Of a stretch of 43,608 nucleotides of DNA, positions 17,660-26,934 are shown piece by piece (positions within the stretch are counted from its first letter, which is position 1; every line of letters begins with the position of its first letter). A program made the translations under genes and the position numbers. The notes beneath the pieces were generated by a model. That model searched no databases, was not told where the DNA came from, and was given only the letters and a program-made list of their open reading frames with translations. The DNA comes from an uncultured Bacteroidales bacterium (GTDB lineage: Bacteria > Bacteroidota > Bacteroidia > Bacteroidales > Tenuifilaceae): NCBI GenBank assembly GCA_937926785.1, contig CALBBQ010000030.1:1-43608 (forward strand), in the 5' to 3' direction.

Positions 17660-18862
17660 CTATCGTCTCCTTATGATTAAGTTTCTACTTGGTCGTTTTC
17701 TACGTTTAATCAGGTATAATCTGCCCCATGCGGTCATGGTGTTGAAGGCGGGTTGGAAAAATCGTTGGGCAATGAGCGTAGGAATGATTGCACTGAGAAT
17801 GACAACAGTAACCAGAATGGTGTATTGTTTCTGGTCGATGATGTGGTTATTCAATCCAAACAGTGCCGATATAGTACCAAAAGTAAGCCCTGTGGCCATA
17901 AGCAGCGTGGTGTATGATGCCTCGCGCTTACGCATGTGGAATGCCCTTGAAAAGGGGTAAACTCCGATAACCTTGGTGAAAATTTTAGCAATCAGAAATA
18001 CGATAATTATCCCCAACGAAAACCAAATAACCGGCAGCGATACATAAAGTCCAGCTTTAATAAAGTAAAATGGGGTAAAGATGGTAAATGCTATGGTTCG
18101 CATGCGATCGACCAGCGTTTTATCGCGGACGAATACCCCTGCCACTACCAGTCCGATGAGGTATGCCGGAAGCACCGCTTCGCTTTTTGCGGTTGTGGCC
18201 AACCCGCCAAGGAAAAATAGAACAAGAAGGATGAACTTTACCTCGGGTTGGCTAACCTTGTTTGAGCCTAACTTTCCGATCAGGTATTTTGTCCAGCGAG
18301 GCATAAACCAAAGCATAATGCTGAGAATAACCACAAACACCACCATCCATACGTTAAAATCGGCAAACAGGATTCCCAGAGCCAACACGGTGCCAAAATC
18401 TGTAATGAAACAGGCTGCAAGAATCATCTTGCCCAGCGAGGTTTCACTCAATCTTTTCTCTATCATCACTGCATAAACCACTGCCACCGAGGTTGTGGAA
18501 AGCGCTATTCCGGCTATCTGTGCCTGATGTAACCCCCAACCGAATAAATGTTGAGCAATTAGCCAGACGCTTAAAAAAGGAATTAGGAACGATAGTATTC
18601 CTATGGTAAGGCTTGCTCGTAGGTTTGCTCTTAGCGAGGCTGGATCAATTTCGGCTCCGGCCAAAAAGGTTAAAACTCCGCTTCCCAGCATGGCAAGAAA
18701 ATCAATCCACTGAGTGGTACCATAAATCCCTAAAAAATTTCCGGCAATAACTCCCACAAGTATCTCCACTAACGCCACCGAAATCCCAATTCTAATAGAA
18801 ATCAGGCTGGCTAAAAAGGCTAAACCCATCCATATAGCCGCTACAATCCAAATGTTATCCAT
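17660..18862 (-). CDS. Cation/proton antiporter (CPA2-type, Na+/H+ exchanger domain)
   Basis: 400 residues with about 11-12 transmembrane helices and no C-terminal RCK/TrkA-N domain. LALALAEIL-like opening GISVALVEILVGVIAGNFLG, FLAGAEIDP and ITDFGTVLALG match the Na_H_Exchanger core; the TD pair corresponds to the transport aspartate region of CPA2 proteins. It ends in a basic tail (KRRKRPSRNLIIRRR). It probably exchanges Na+ or K+ for H+ at the inner membrane. It is translated just ahead of uspA (two-base gap), forming a two-gene operon. Confidence 0.88.
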   Translation of the reverse strand: MDNIWIVAAIWMGLAFLASLISIRIGISVALVEILVGVIAGNFLGIYGTTQWIDFLAMLGSGVLTFLAGAEIDPASLRANLRASLTIGILSFLIPFLSVWLIAQHLFGWGLHQAQIAGIALSTTSVAVVYAVMIEKRLSETSLGKMILAACFITDFGTVLALGILFADFNVWMVVFVVILSIMLWFMPRWTKYLIGKLGSNKVSQPEVKFILLVLFFLGGLATTAKSEAVLPAYLIGLVVAGVFVRDKTLVDRMRTIAFTIFTPFYFIKAGLYVSLPVIWFSLGIIIVFLIAKIFTKVIGVYPFSRAFHMRKREASYTTLLMATGLTFGTISALFGLNNHIIDQKQYTILVTVVILSAIIPTLIAQRFFQPAFNTMTAWGRLYLIKRRKRPSRNLIIRRR

Positions 18863-19018
18863 AACAGTTTAATTAGTTGATAGTAGTTCCAAGCCAATGC
18901 ATAGAGTTTATGAAAGCAGCAAGTGCTTGGTTGGTTACCAGGGTATAGGCAGGGAGGCCGCTTAACTTGCAAATCAGCCGAAATACCGGTATAATTTAAG
19001 AAGATTTTTTTCATGAAT

Positions 19019-19066
19019 GCTGATGATTACAAACTCTTAAGGTTTTGTAGGGGTCATCAGCTTTTT
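19019..19066 (+). ncRNA. Composite hairpin plus T-run in a promoter-bearing intergenic region
   Basis: GCTGATGA (19019-19026) pairs with TCATCAGC (19054-19061), and within it TACAAA (19028-19033) pairs with TTTGTA (19044-19049); TTTTTG follows. This is terminator-like on the plus strand, yet no plus-strand gene precedes it, so it may end a small RNA or an aborted leader. A second hairpin, AGGCGA/TCGCCT, lies at 19081-19098. The remaining 18863-19224 holds no gene. Confidence 0.3.
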
Positions 19067-19191
19067 GTAGAAGCAGTTTAAGGCGAACCCCATCGCCTAT
19101 GCAAGTATGGGAAAATATCATTGAAAAGCAAAATTTTTTTTGATAAAAAATGTTTTATTCCTGCCCGGTGGCATCTAAATCAATTTTTACT

Positions 19192-19199
19192 TAAATTTG
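19192..19199 (+). promoter_or_regulatory. -7 box (TAAATTTG) for the PorV-like/HHH operon
   Basis: Exact TAnnTTTG, 26 bases before the ATG at 19225. The -33 region is A/T-rich but has no clear TTTG. Confidence 0.6.
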
Positions 19200-19224
19200 A
19201 TAACAAGCCCATTGCTCCAAGGTA

Positions 19225-20082
19225 ATGCTTGCATCAAAGATCAACGGAGTTTTATTGGCCTGGTTGATGTTTTTTGTTCTCCAAGGCATTGTTACCTGCT
19301 ACTCTCAGGTTACTGAACGGGCTGTGGGCGGAGGTGGTGCAGCACTAGGGCAAACATGGATATGCTTGAAAACACCATGGGCCGGCGTTCAAAACCCTGC
19401 GGCGTTAGCATATAGCAGAGCTACCTGGGCAGGGGTTCACCATGAAAATCGGTTCATGCTCAAGGAGCTTGGGGTTAGTAGTGTAAATACCTTGATGCCG
19501 GTAAAACCTGGTACTTTTGGATTTTCCGTTTCACATTTCGGTTTCACAGGTTTTAGCTTCACCCATGCCGGATTGGGGTATGGGATGTACTTAGGCACCC
19601 GGGTTACCGCCGGGGTTGGCCTTAACCTGTTCAGAATGCAGCTACCTGACGAGTACCGCAGCGCAAATGCTTTTTTGGTTGAGGGTGGAGTTCATTACAT
19701 GCCCACCAGCAGGCTTACAATAGGCGCTTACCTGTTCAACCCAACCCACTCAGAATTCGATAATCTGGGCGATATTCCGGTTACTTTGGGTATTGGGCTG
19801 GCATACCATCCATCGGAAAATATCCTTTTGACTATTCAGGTTGATGACGACACCCAACGATTGCCTGCCTTACGCGGGGGAATTGAGTACCGGCTCGTGA
19901 ACAAAACTGCTTTTCGTTTGGGTTACTCATCCCTGAGCCCTGAGGGTATTACCGCCGGAGTAGGCTTTCCAGTAGGTTCCTTTACCATCGATTTCAGCCT
20001 AAGTCATCATCAAACCCTGGGCTTCACGCCAAAACTATCCGTTTCGTATGTTTTTACCAAAAAAACTGGTTTAACCGAATGA
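19225..20082 (+). CDS. PorV/PorQ-like outer-membrane barrel protein
   Basis: 285 residues. A long hydrophobic N-terminus ends near CYSQ, where a signal peptidase site is plausible. The mature protein starts ERAVGGGGAALGQTWICLKTPWAGVQNPAALAY, a pattern shared with PorV/PorQ-type proteins, and continues with regularly alternating Gly-rich beta-strands (GFSVSHFGFTGFSFTHAGLGYGMYLG) to the final strand KLSVSYVF. PorV itself shuttles type IX secretion cargo, but this is a family resemblance only. Its stop overlaps the next start by four bases (ATGA), so the two products are coupled. Confidence 0.72.
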   Translation: MLASKINGVLLAWLMFFVLQGIVTCYSQVTERAVGGGGAALGQTWICLKTPWAGVQNPAALAYSRATWAGVHHENRFMLKELGVSSVNTLMPVKPGTFGFSVSHFGFTGFSFTHAGLGYGMYLGTRVTAGVGLNLFRMQLPDEYRSANAFLVEGGVHYMPTSRLTIGAYLFNPTHSEFDNLGDIPVTLGIGLAYHPSENILLTIQVDDDTQRLPALRGGIEYRLVNKTAFRLGYSSLSPEGITAGVGFPVGSFTIDFSLSHHQTLGFTPKLSVSYVFTKKTGLTE

Positions 20083-22130
20083 CCCTTAGGCAATTCCTTG
20101 CTCTGCTCTCACTAACCGTATTCGCAACCTGGGCTAAAGCCCAGCAAATGGCCGACATACAGCAGGTAGTTTCCGAAATAGTTGAGGAGTTTACCGCGCG
20201 TTCCGATATTGAACAGGACTACACCGAGCTGGTGGAGGATTTATTGCAGTTAGCCGAGAATCCCATAAACCTGAATGCTGCCCGCAAATCTGAGCTGCAG
20301 CAGCTGTTCTTCCTGAGCGATTTTCAGATTGAGAGCCTACTGAACTATCGCGACTCAACCGGAAAAATTCTCAGCGTTTACGAACTGCAGCTGGTCCCGG
20401 GTTTCGACCTGGTTGATGTGGAGCGCATAATGCCATTTGTTGTTGCTGGCGATTTTGTACCACCCATTAATGCAAATGATTTTGCCAGCGGAAAACACGA
20501 TTTTTCGACCCGAGTCAAAACTCTGCTGGAGACACCTGTAGGTTACACCCCTCAATACTCAGGCACAGGAAGATATTTAGGAAGCAAACCTGCCCTATAC
20601 TCACGTTACCGCTACAAGGCACGAAAGCTTCAGGTTGGCCTAACGGCCGAAAAGGATGCCGGCGAACCCTTTTTTGATGGGACTTTTCCTTTAGGTTTCG
20701 ATTACCTTTCGGGGTTCGTTCAGGTTAACGATATAGGTCATATCAAGCGAGTGGTGGTTGGCGATTACCGTGCCGAGTTTGGACAGGGTGTTACCTTCTG
20801 GAATAGCCTGAATTTCGGCAAATCGGCCTATGTGATGGGTTTACATAAGCGGGCTCGGGGTGTTGTTCCGCATTCATCAGCCTATGAATCGCTCTACCTG
20901 AGAGGTGCCGGAATCAATCTAAACTATAAACAGGTAGATGTTAGCCTTTTTGGTTCCTACCAAAAAGTTGATGCCAACCTGATTGATACCCTCGAGTCGA
21001 GTGAGCTCGCATTTACATCGCTACCGGAAACCGGCTACCACCGTACGCTTTCCGAAATTCAAAACCGCCGTACCCTGCCCGAAGCGGTTGCGGGTGGCAA
21101 TATCACTTTAAACCTGAACAGGTTGAAAATTGGGACAACCTTTGTTTACAACCATATTCATGGCGATAACCGAAAAAGTTTGCCTGTTTACAGCTTGACC
21201 TCCGTTTTAACCGAAAAGTTTGCGTGGGGCCTTAATGCCGATTACTACTACCACCAGCATTTGTTTTTTAGTGAGTTTGGCTTTGAACTGCTTACCCGTC
21301 AACTTGCTGCTCTGGCTGGCGGACAATTTAAACTGAGCAATCGGGTACAGCTATCGGTTTTGGGGCGGAGCTACGGTACGACATTCGATTCCCGCTACAC
21401 AGCTGCCCTTGCCGAGGGCTCTGGAACAACCAACGAGCAGGGGGTGCTCATGGGAATCAATCTGCTTGCCGCAAAGGGTTGGAGAATTTCCGGGTATGTT
21501 GACCTGTTTCGTTTTCCCTGGATGCGGTACGGGGTTTACTCGCCCTCATCTGGCCGGGATCTGCTTTTTCAGTCGGAACACGCTTTTAGCCGCACCTTTC
21601 AGGTATTACTCCGCTACCGCTTTAAGCAGGCTGAGCGCAACATGAGCGGCAGCAGCTTACCGGTTATACCCGTAGTGTCGGAGTTCAGGCAGGGTTTCCG
21701 AACCCAACTGGTGTACTCTCCATCGCCGCAAGCTCAGCTTAAGACAAATCTTGAGATTTCGGCTTACCGGACCGATAGCCTGCAGGCCAACGAATTTGGC
21801 TACCTAATGGCTCAGGATGTCAACGTAAACCTGCAGCGACTTCCGCTCGCAGTAAGGTTCAGGTTTGCCATTTTCGACACAAAATCGTGGAATACTCGTA
21901 TTTACTCTTACGAGAGCGACATGCTGTACTCCTTTACCGTTCCGGCGTACTATTCCAGCGGTACACGTTTAATGATGATGCTAAAGTACAGCCCTGCTAA
22001 AAGTGTAGATATCTGGCTGCGTTATGCGCAAACATACTTTAGCAGCATGAGCAATGTGGGTTCCGGTGCCGATATGATAAACGGAAATACCCGAACCGAG
22101 ATCAAGGCAATGGTTAGGGTTAAGTTTTAG
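20079..22130 (+). CDS. Helix-hairpin-helix domain protein with outer-membrane barrel-like body
   Basis: 683 residues. A signal peptide (to about residue 21, TWAKAQ) is followed by a helical region with NPINLNAARKSELQQLFFLSDFQIESLLNYRDSTG and SVYELQLVPGFDLVDVERIMPFV (about 58-125), a tandem helix-hairpin-helix arrangement as in ComEA-type proteins. From about residue 140 the chain is long, aromatic-rich alternating beta structure ending in TRTEIKAMVRVKF, typical of a barrel with a C-terminal Phe. The export signal means the HHH part faces the periplasm. DNA binding is only a possibility; HHH folds also mediate protein contacts. The gene overlaps the PorV-like gene upstream. Confidence 0.8.
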   Translation: MTLRQFLALLSLTVFATWAKAQQMADIQQVVSEIVEEFTARSDIEQDYTELVEDLLQLAENPINLNAARKSELQQLFFLSDFQIESLLNYRDSTGKILSVYELQLVPGFDLVDVERIMPFVVAGDFVPPINANDFASGKHDFSTRVKTLLETPVGYTPQYSGTGRYLGSKPALYSRYRYKARKLQVGLTAEKDAGEPFFDGTFPLGFDYLSGFVQVNDIGHIKRVVVGDYRAEFGQGVTFWNSLNFGKSAYVMGLHKRARGVVPHSSAYESLYLRGAGINLNYKQVDVSLFGSYQKVDANLIDTLESSELAFTSLPETGYHRTLSEIQNRRTLPEAVAGGNITLNLNRLKIGTTFVYNHIHGDNRKSLPVYSLTSVLTEKFAWGLNADYYYHQHLFFSEFGFELLTRQLAALAGGQFKLSNRVQLSVLGRSYGTTFDSRYTAALAEGSGTTNEQGVLMGINLLAAKGWRISGYVDLFRFPWMRYGVYSPSSGRDLLFQSEHAFSRTFQVLLRYRFKQAERNMSGSSLPVIPVVSEFRQGFRTQLVYSPSPQAQLKTNLEISAYRTDSLQANEFGYLMAQDVNVNLQRLPLAVRFRFAIFDTKSWNTRIYSYESDMLYSFTVPAYYSSGTRLMMMLKYSPAKSVDIWLRYAQTYFSSMSNVGSGADMINGNTRTEIKAMVRVKF

Positions 22131-24400
22131 TTTTCTTTTGTGCCTGCAATCAGTTCAAAAGGCCTGTTGTTGATGTTCACAGTGCCAAGGCCCTCACGAA
22201 CAACGTCTTTACCAGTGGGCCTGATAAGAAAGCTATCGATATAAACATCGCCGCTTTTGGGGAGGAGTGGGGCTACGGAGATGCTTAAAAAATCATCCGC
22301 ACGGTTCAGCTTTAAATCATACTCCACCAGCGCCCAGCTTCCGTAAAAGGCTTTTGTGTGCTCCATGAAACCAAAACCATACCATGCTTCCCACTTTCCT
22401 TCCTCATTGCCGGTAACTATCTCCACCCGGTTACGGGGTACTATATCCTGTTTCATGTTGCTTACCCAAAATGCGATGGTAATCTCGTTCGACGTGTTGC
22501 CTGGCAACCTTCCATTGAAAAGATTGGTATAGCCTCGCTGGTTTAGCTTCAATGCACCCTTACCCGAGAGTGCCGTAGGCGATATGTCGTTTTCGTAGTC
22601 CTGGAAAAACATTCCGGTTTGTGTACAATCGGCGGGGTGCTTGGCTTTTGCCAAGTATTCGCTTTTAAAGTTTTGATGCATACTGGCCAGCTCATCAATG
22701 GTTAACCGTCGTAGCTCGAGCCCCCAAATGGTATCCAGCAAGGTTGATACGGATACAATTCGGCGTTCGTTCTCGCTGATCCTATCGCATGCGGGGTCAA
22801 CAAGCAGCAGGATATCTTTTTTAGAGTAGTATTTCAAAACAGGGTAAACCTGCAGGGGTTCCATAACCAGGTTGAGGTTCTCAACGCATCGCCAAACCGA
22901 TGAGCGGCTGGTGTAGGTGGCGTTTAGCGGTAAACCGGTGAACTGTGAAAAGGCATACACCTTTACCACCCTCTCGTTGCACGCCGGTTCGCGCCAGTAA
23001 TTCTCGCTTCCAATGCTGAAAAAGGGAATGGGCATGATGGTTTGAAACTCTTCAACGTTAATATTTGGCTTTGCCTTGGCGTGAAAGGCGTAATCGAGTT
23101 CAGGCAGCCTGTTGTTGATGTAGTGCTTTTGCGAGTGGCTGTGAAACCATGCATCGTAGGCCAGTACTGCTAAGGGTAAAATCACAAATATCCTGTAAAC
23201 GGATTTGGCATTTTTCATCTTTTGCCATAACAGGTAGAACACCACAATGTTAAGCATGTAAAAGAACAGCCAGGCAAACCTCCCAATTCCACGGAACTGA
23301 CGGATTGGACCAAGGTATTCCAGCAGGAATTCCAGCCTGAAAATGAAGGGTATGCCAAACGAGAAGAGCAGTAGTAAAACCGATAACCAGAAAAACTGGT
23401 TTAGTAAGGGCACATCGGTAACCGAAAAGGCTTTAATCCACTCACGTTTTAAGATCTTTTTGATAGAGTTGAAGAGTAAAACTGCGAAACCCACAACCGA
23501 CACCATCCCTACATAGGCAATACCTTCCCACGGTACGGTTCGGATCTTAACCATGCTGGTAAGCCAGCTCCAGTAGCGACGGCCTGGCGATAGAAAAACC
23601 GATTCAGGGTAGGCCCGGTAAACCAAAAACCCCCACGGCCAGGTGGTGCGATCCTCAACCTGATCGAGGTAAAGAATGGTTAACGGAACCATAATCAAAG
23701 GAACCATAACCTGAAGAGCGATGTGAAGCCAGTTGGCCTTCCAGCTGAAGCTGTTGCTCCAGGGTTTCTGCCATAGCCAGTAGGCAGCAATCATGACCAT
23801 GTAAAAGGTGAAGAAGTACCCGTGGGTAATGGATGCCCAAAGGGAAACCAGAAGGGTTAGAATGGTTACCGGCAAGCTTCGTTTCTGGTCAAATTTCAGA
23901 ATTAGGAGTATGAAAAGGGGGATGACAAGGGTATAGCTAAGAGCAAAGTGCCCACCAAGCCGGTCGATTTGCGGCGAAAGGAATGTAAGCCCCACTGCTA
24001 AAACCAACGAGTACCAGATGGGTAGATTCAGGTGTCTGAATATGAGATGGATAACCAGAACAGTAAGAGCAATGCTAAGCAGTATGAGCAGGTTATGAAT
24101 GGCCACGGTGTATGGGCTGATATCGTAGATATTTTGAGAGATGAACTTGATGGTGTTGCTCACCATGGGTTGCGATCCTGCAAAAAAGATGCTCTCGCCA
24201 AAGGGATAGTTCATGCAGCTGGAGTGCAGATAGCCGCTATCGTGTTTAATGTGGTAGAAGGTGGCGTAGTAGTCCTTGGCACCATCGCCGCTGCCGGCAA
24301 AGTAACGATGATTGATGTTGTGAACCACATTACCTGCAAACAGGAAGGTGAACAGCAATCCGGTTGCCGTAACAGCAAGGTGCTCGATAACTTTCTTCAT
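22127..24400 (-). CDS. Large multi-pass membrane protein, GT-C glycosyltransferase-like
   Basis: 757 residues. About ten to twelve transmembrane helices lie in residues 1-430, followed by a soluble periplasmic part that includes a beta-rich module near the C-terminus (about 600-740) resembling a carbohydrate-binding jelly roll. The acidic GSGDGAKDYY motif in the first loop (about 36-45) sits where GT-C enzymes place their catalytic acid. I infer a lipid-linked sugar transferase or related polymer enzyme, with no known substrate. The gene is last in a four-gene operon, three bases from aspA, and its stop overlaps that of the convergent HHH gene. Confidence 0.65.
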   Translation of the reverse strand: MKKVIEHLAVTATGLLFTFLFAGNVVHNINHRYFAGSGDGAKDYYATFYHIKHDSGYLHSSCMNYPFGESIFFAGSQPMVSNTIKFISQNIYDISPYTVAIHNLLILLSIALTVLVIHLIFRHLNLPIWYSLVLAVGLTFLSPQIDRLGGHFALSYTLVIPLFILLILKFDQKRSLPVTILTLLVSLWASITHGYFFTFYMVMIAAYWLWQKPWSNSFSWKANWLHIALQVMVPLIMVPLTILYLDQVEDRTTWPWGFLVYRAYPESVFLSPGRRYWSWLTSMVKIRTVPWEGIAYVGMVSVVGFAVLLFNSIKKILKREWIKAFSVTDVPLLNQFFWLSVLLLLFSFGIPFIFRLEFLLEYLGPIRQFRGIGRFAWLFFYMLNIVVFYLLWQKMKNAKSVYRIFVILPLAVLAYDAWFHSHSQKHYINNRLPELDYAFHAKAKPNINVEEFQTIMPIPFFSIGSENYWREPACNERVVKVYAFSQFTGLPLNATYTSRSSVWRCVENLNLVMEPLQVYPVLKYYSKKDILLLVDPACDRISENERRIVSVSTLLDTIWGLELRRLTIDELASMHQNFKSEYLAKAKHPADCTQTGMFFQDYENDISPTALSGKGALKLNQRGYTNLFNGRLPGNTSNEITIAFWVSNMKQDIVPRNRVEIVTGNEEGKWEAWYGFGFMEHTKAFYGSWALVEYDLKLNRADDFLSISVAPLLPKSGDVYIDSFLIRPTGKDVVREGLGTVNINNRPFELIAGTKEN

Positions 24401-24403
24401 CCG

Positions 24404-25846
24404 CTAGTCGTTTATTTCCCTGAACGAGAAGCCCAGCTTTAGCAGGTTGTTGGGCTTAATCAGCTCCTTTAGCTTTTCGTCGGCAACCATGTTTAGGTTT
24501 TTGTTGGCCTCAAAAATATCGATACCCTTGCTACGCATCTCCTGTGCCAGTATGGCAGCATGATTAAAGCCAATGAGTGGCAGCAGAGCGGTTGTGATTG
24601 ATGGATTGTGCAGCAGCTGTGAGGCCGATTTTTCGGTATCTATCTCTACTCCGCTTAGCATAAAACTAGCCAGGCTTTGGTTTGCTGCTATAAGTAGTTT
24701 CAGCGAGTCGATCATGGCATGTCCGATGATAGGTAGGTAAGCGTTGAGGTCAAGAGCGCCTTGACCGGCAAGGTTCGATATCAGCATATCGTTTGCATAA
24801 ACCCGGTGGGCAATACTAACTGCAAACTCAGGAATTACAGGGTTAACCTTGCCGGGCATGATGGAGCTGCCTACCTGTCGTTTGGGAATGCGAAGTGCAT
24901 TACCTGCAACATCGGAAGCCAGCAACCTGATATCCGCTGCCATCTTCTCAAGGTTTACGGCATGTGCTTTAAGTATGGCATGAACCTCCACAAACGAGTC
25001 GAGGTTAGCCGTGGCGTCGTTCAGGTTCTCGCTGCGGGTGAAGGGGTATCCGGTAAGCAGCTGCAGGTGTTTCACCACCTCCATCACGTAATAGCGGGGT
25101 GTGCCCACTGCCGTTCCAATGGCACCGCCACCCAGGTTTACAACCTTGATGCGTTCAAAGCATTTTGAAACCCGCCACCAGTCGCGCGATAGGGCTTCGC
25201 TATAGGTGCTGAACAGTTGCCCGTACGACGATGGAACAGCTGCCTGAAGTTGGGTGTAGCCTATGCGGAGCGAGTTTCGGTGTTGCTTTTCGATGTTCTC
25301 AATGGCTTGGCGGGTGTTGTTAATCATCTCCTCGAGCAGGGTAAGCAGCCTAACCACTGCTACTTTGAGTGCAGTTGGCACCACATCGTTGGTGCTTTGG
25401 TAGATGTTTGCCTGCTCTATTGGGTCGATGTACCCGTAATCGCCAGGCTTACGGCCAAGCCGAACCAGTGCCGCATTGGCAATGATCTCATTCACATTCA
25501 TGTTGATGCTGGTGCCTGCACCACCTTGTATGGCAGGAACAATAAAGCTATCGAAGTACAACCCTTTGTGAACGTCGCCGGCTACGGATAGAAGAGCGCC
25601 AACAACTTCTTCTGGGATAAAGGTGTGGTTCACGGGCATAAGATTTTCTTCCCTAAGCGCCTTTACCATATCGGAGTAGGTGAAGTAACAGGCCTGTTTA
25701 ACCAGTCCCATGGCCTGGTACCACTCAATGTGAAAAGGAGTGGTATCGGGGAAATTTTCCCTGGCCCTGGCAGAGTGGATACCGAACAGCGCATCGGCAG
25801 GCAGCTGCATTTGGCCAAGGTAATCGGTTTCGGTACGGCTGGGCAT
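24404..25846 (-). CDS. aspA: Aspartate ammonia-lyase
   Basis: 480 residues. It belongs to the fumarase/aspartase superfamily: QGGAGTSINMNVNE, NQS-like YQSTNDVVPTALK, and the signature loop GSSIMPGKVNPVIPE containing the catalytic serine. The early segment LPADALFGIHSARARENFP and overall length fit aspartase better than class II fumarase (usually TxRxxENF with GSSxMPGKVNPT), but fumarase activity cannot be excluded. It deaminates aspartate to fumarate and ammonia in the cytosol. It starts directly after the stop of the glutaminyl cyclase-like gene. Confidence 0.9.
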   Translation of the reverse strand: MPSRTETDYLGQMQLPADALFGIHSARARENFPDTTPFHIEWYQAMGLVKQACYFTYSDMVKALREENLMPVNHTFIPEEVVGALLSVAGDVHKGLYFDSFIVPAIQGGAGTSINMNVNEIIANAALVRLGRKPGDYGYIDPIEQANIYQSTNDVVPTALKVAVVRLLTLLEEMINNTRQAIENIEKQHRNSLRIGYTQLQAAVPSSYGQLFSTYSEALSRDWWRVSKCFERIKVVNLGGGAIGTAVGTPRYYVMEVVKHLQLLTGYPFTRSENLNDATANLDSFVEVHAILKAHAVNLEKMAADIRLLASDVAGNALRIPKRQVGSSIMPGKVNPVIPEFAVSIAHRVYANDMLISNLAGQGALDLNAYLPIIGHAMIDSLKLLIAANQSLASFMLSGVEIDTEKSASQLLHNPSITTALLPLIGFNHAAILAQEMRSKGIDIFEANKNLNMVADEKLKELIKPNNLLKLGFSFREIND

Positions 25847-26923
25847 CTACTTCCTTTTTATGAATTCTACCTGGTAAACCTTGCTCCAAAGCTTACCAGT
25901 TACAAATATGCGGTTGCGTTCGGAATCGTAAGCTATTCCGTTAAGCACATCCTCTTTTCCGTTTCGGTCGGTTGCTTTCAGCAACCCTTTCATGTCGATA
26001 TTCCCCTCCACTGCACCGGTTTCAGGATTAATGATAACGATACGGTCGGTTAGGTAAACGTTGGCATATATTTTTCCGTTGATGTACTCCAGCTCGTTGA
26101 GCATTTTAACCGGGCCGTTATCATCGTAAACATCAAGACGACGAAGTTCGCTGAACCCATTGGGTTCTCTGAAGTATAGGGTGTAGGAACCGTCGCTCAT
26201 GATGAGCTCGCTGCCATTGGTGGTTAACCCCCATCCCTGGGTGGTGTACGCAAATGTGTTCAATGTTCGGAACGAGGTGGCATCGTAAACAAAGCCAACG
26301 CCGTTGGTCCATGTCAGCTGATATATTTTGCCGTTGAGCAGAGCTATCCCCTCGCCAAAGTATTCGCGGCTGAGGTTCACGCTCTGCAAAATTTTCCCGC
26401 TTTCCAGCTCCACCTTTCTTAAGCTCGATGCTCCTTGCTGGCCGGTTCCCTCATACAGGAAACCATTGTCAAACAAAAATCCCTGAGTGTAGGCTTCGGG
26501 GTCGTGGGGGTAGGTTTTTATCACCCTATACGTGTACTCAGTTGGTTTAAAGTCCGACTTTAACCTAACGGTTGTTGACGCAGTTTGCCTGCGCCCCGCT
26601 TTCCATGCCACTGCATTTAGCTGAATGGTTCCGGGTTTTCCGGCTTCGGTTTGCAAGGAGAATGTTAAAGCCGATGCAGCCTGCCACCGCTCGCCATTGC
26701 GGTAAAGGATGATTGAATCGGGTTTAATGGTGTCGGTTAGCTTGATTTCGAAATCAATCTTTTGCCCAGTGGCAAACAGCTCACCACTCGTGGGCCTGTC
26801 GAACCTGATAAGCTGCAGCGGTTTTTGGGAAACGTCTCCAAGGGTATCGGGCTGTTGCTCCTTGCTCCCGTTGGTGCAGGCAAACAGGGTAAGTAGAGAA
26901 AAAGTTATGCAATGTAAACGCAT
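25847..26923 (-). CDS. Glutaminyl-peptide cyclotransferase-like lipoprotein
   Basis: 358 residues. The N-terminus MRLHCITFSLLTLFACTNG is a lipoprotein signal with Cys16. Residues about 30-125 form a beta-sandwich-like region, and from YRVIKTYPHDPEAYTQGFLF onward the chain matches the beta-propeller of plant/bacterial glutaminyl cyclases (GLLYEGTG-like FLYEGTGQQGASSLRKVEL, EGIALLNGKIYQLTW, LNELEYINGKIYANVY, DVLNGIAYD). These enzymes cyclise N-terminal Gln to pyroglutamate, which many Bacteroidota secreted proteins carry. It acts in the envelope. The gene is followed without a gap by aspA and lies 11 bases after the HAD gene. Confidence 0.85.
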   Translation of the reverse strand: MRLHCITFSLLTLFACTNGSKEQQPDTLGDVSQKPLQLIRFDRPTSGELFATGQKIDFEIKLTDTIKPDSIILYRNGERWQAASALTFSLQTEAGKPGTIQLNAVAWKAGRRQTASTTVRLKSDFKPTEYTYRVIKTYPHDPEAYTQGFLFDNGFLYEGTGQQGASSLRKVELESGKILQSVNLSREYFGEGIALLNGKIYQLTWTNGVGFVYDATSFRTLNTFAYTTQGWGLTTNGSELIMSDGSYTLYFREPNGFSELRRLDVYDDNGPVKMLNELEYINGKIYANVYLTDRIVIINPETGAVEGNIDMKGLLKATDRNGKEDVLNGIAYDSERNRIFVTGKLWSKVYQVEFIKRK

Positions 26924-26934
26924 ATAGTAAACAA

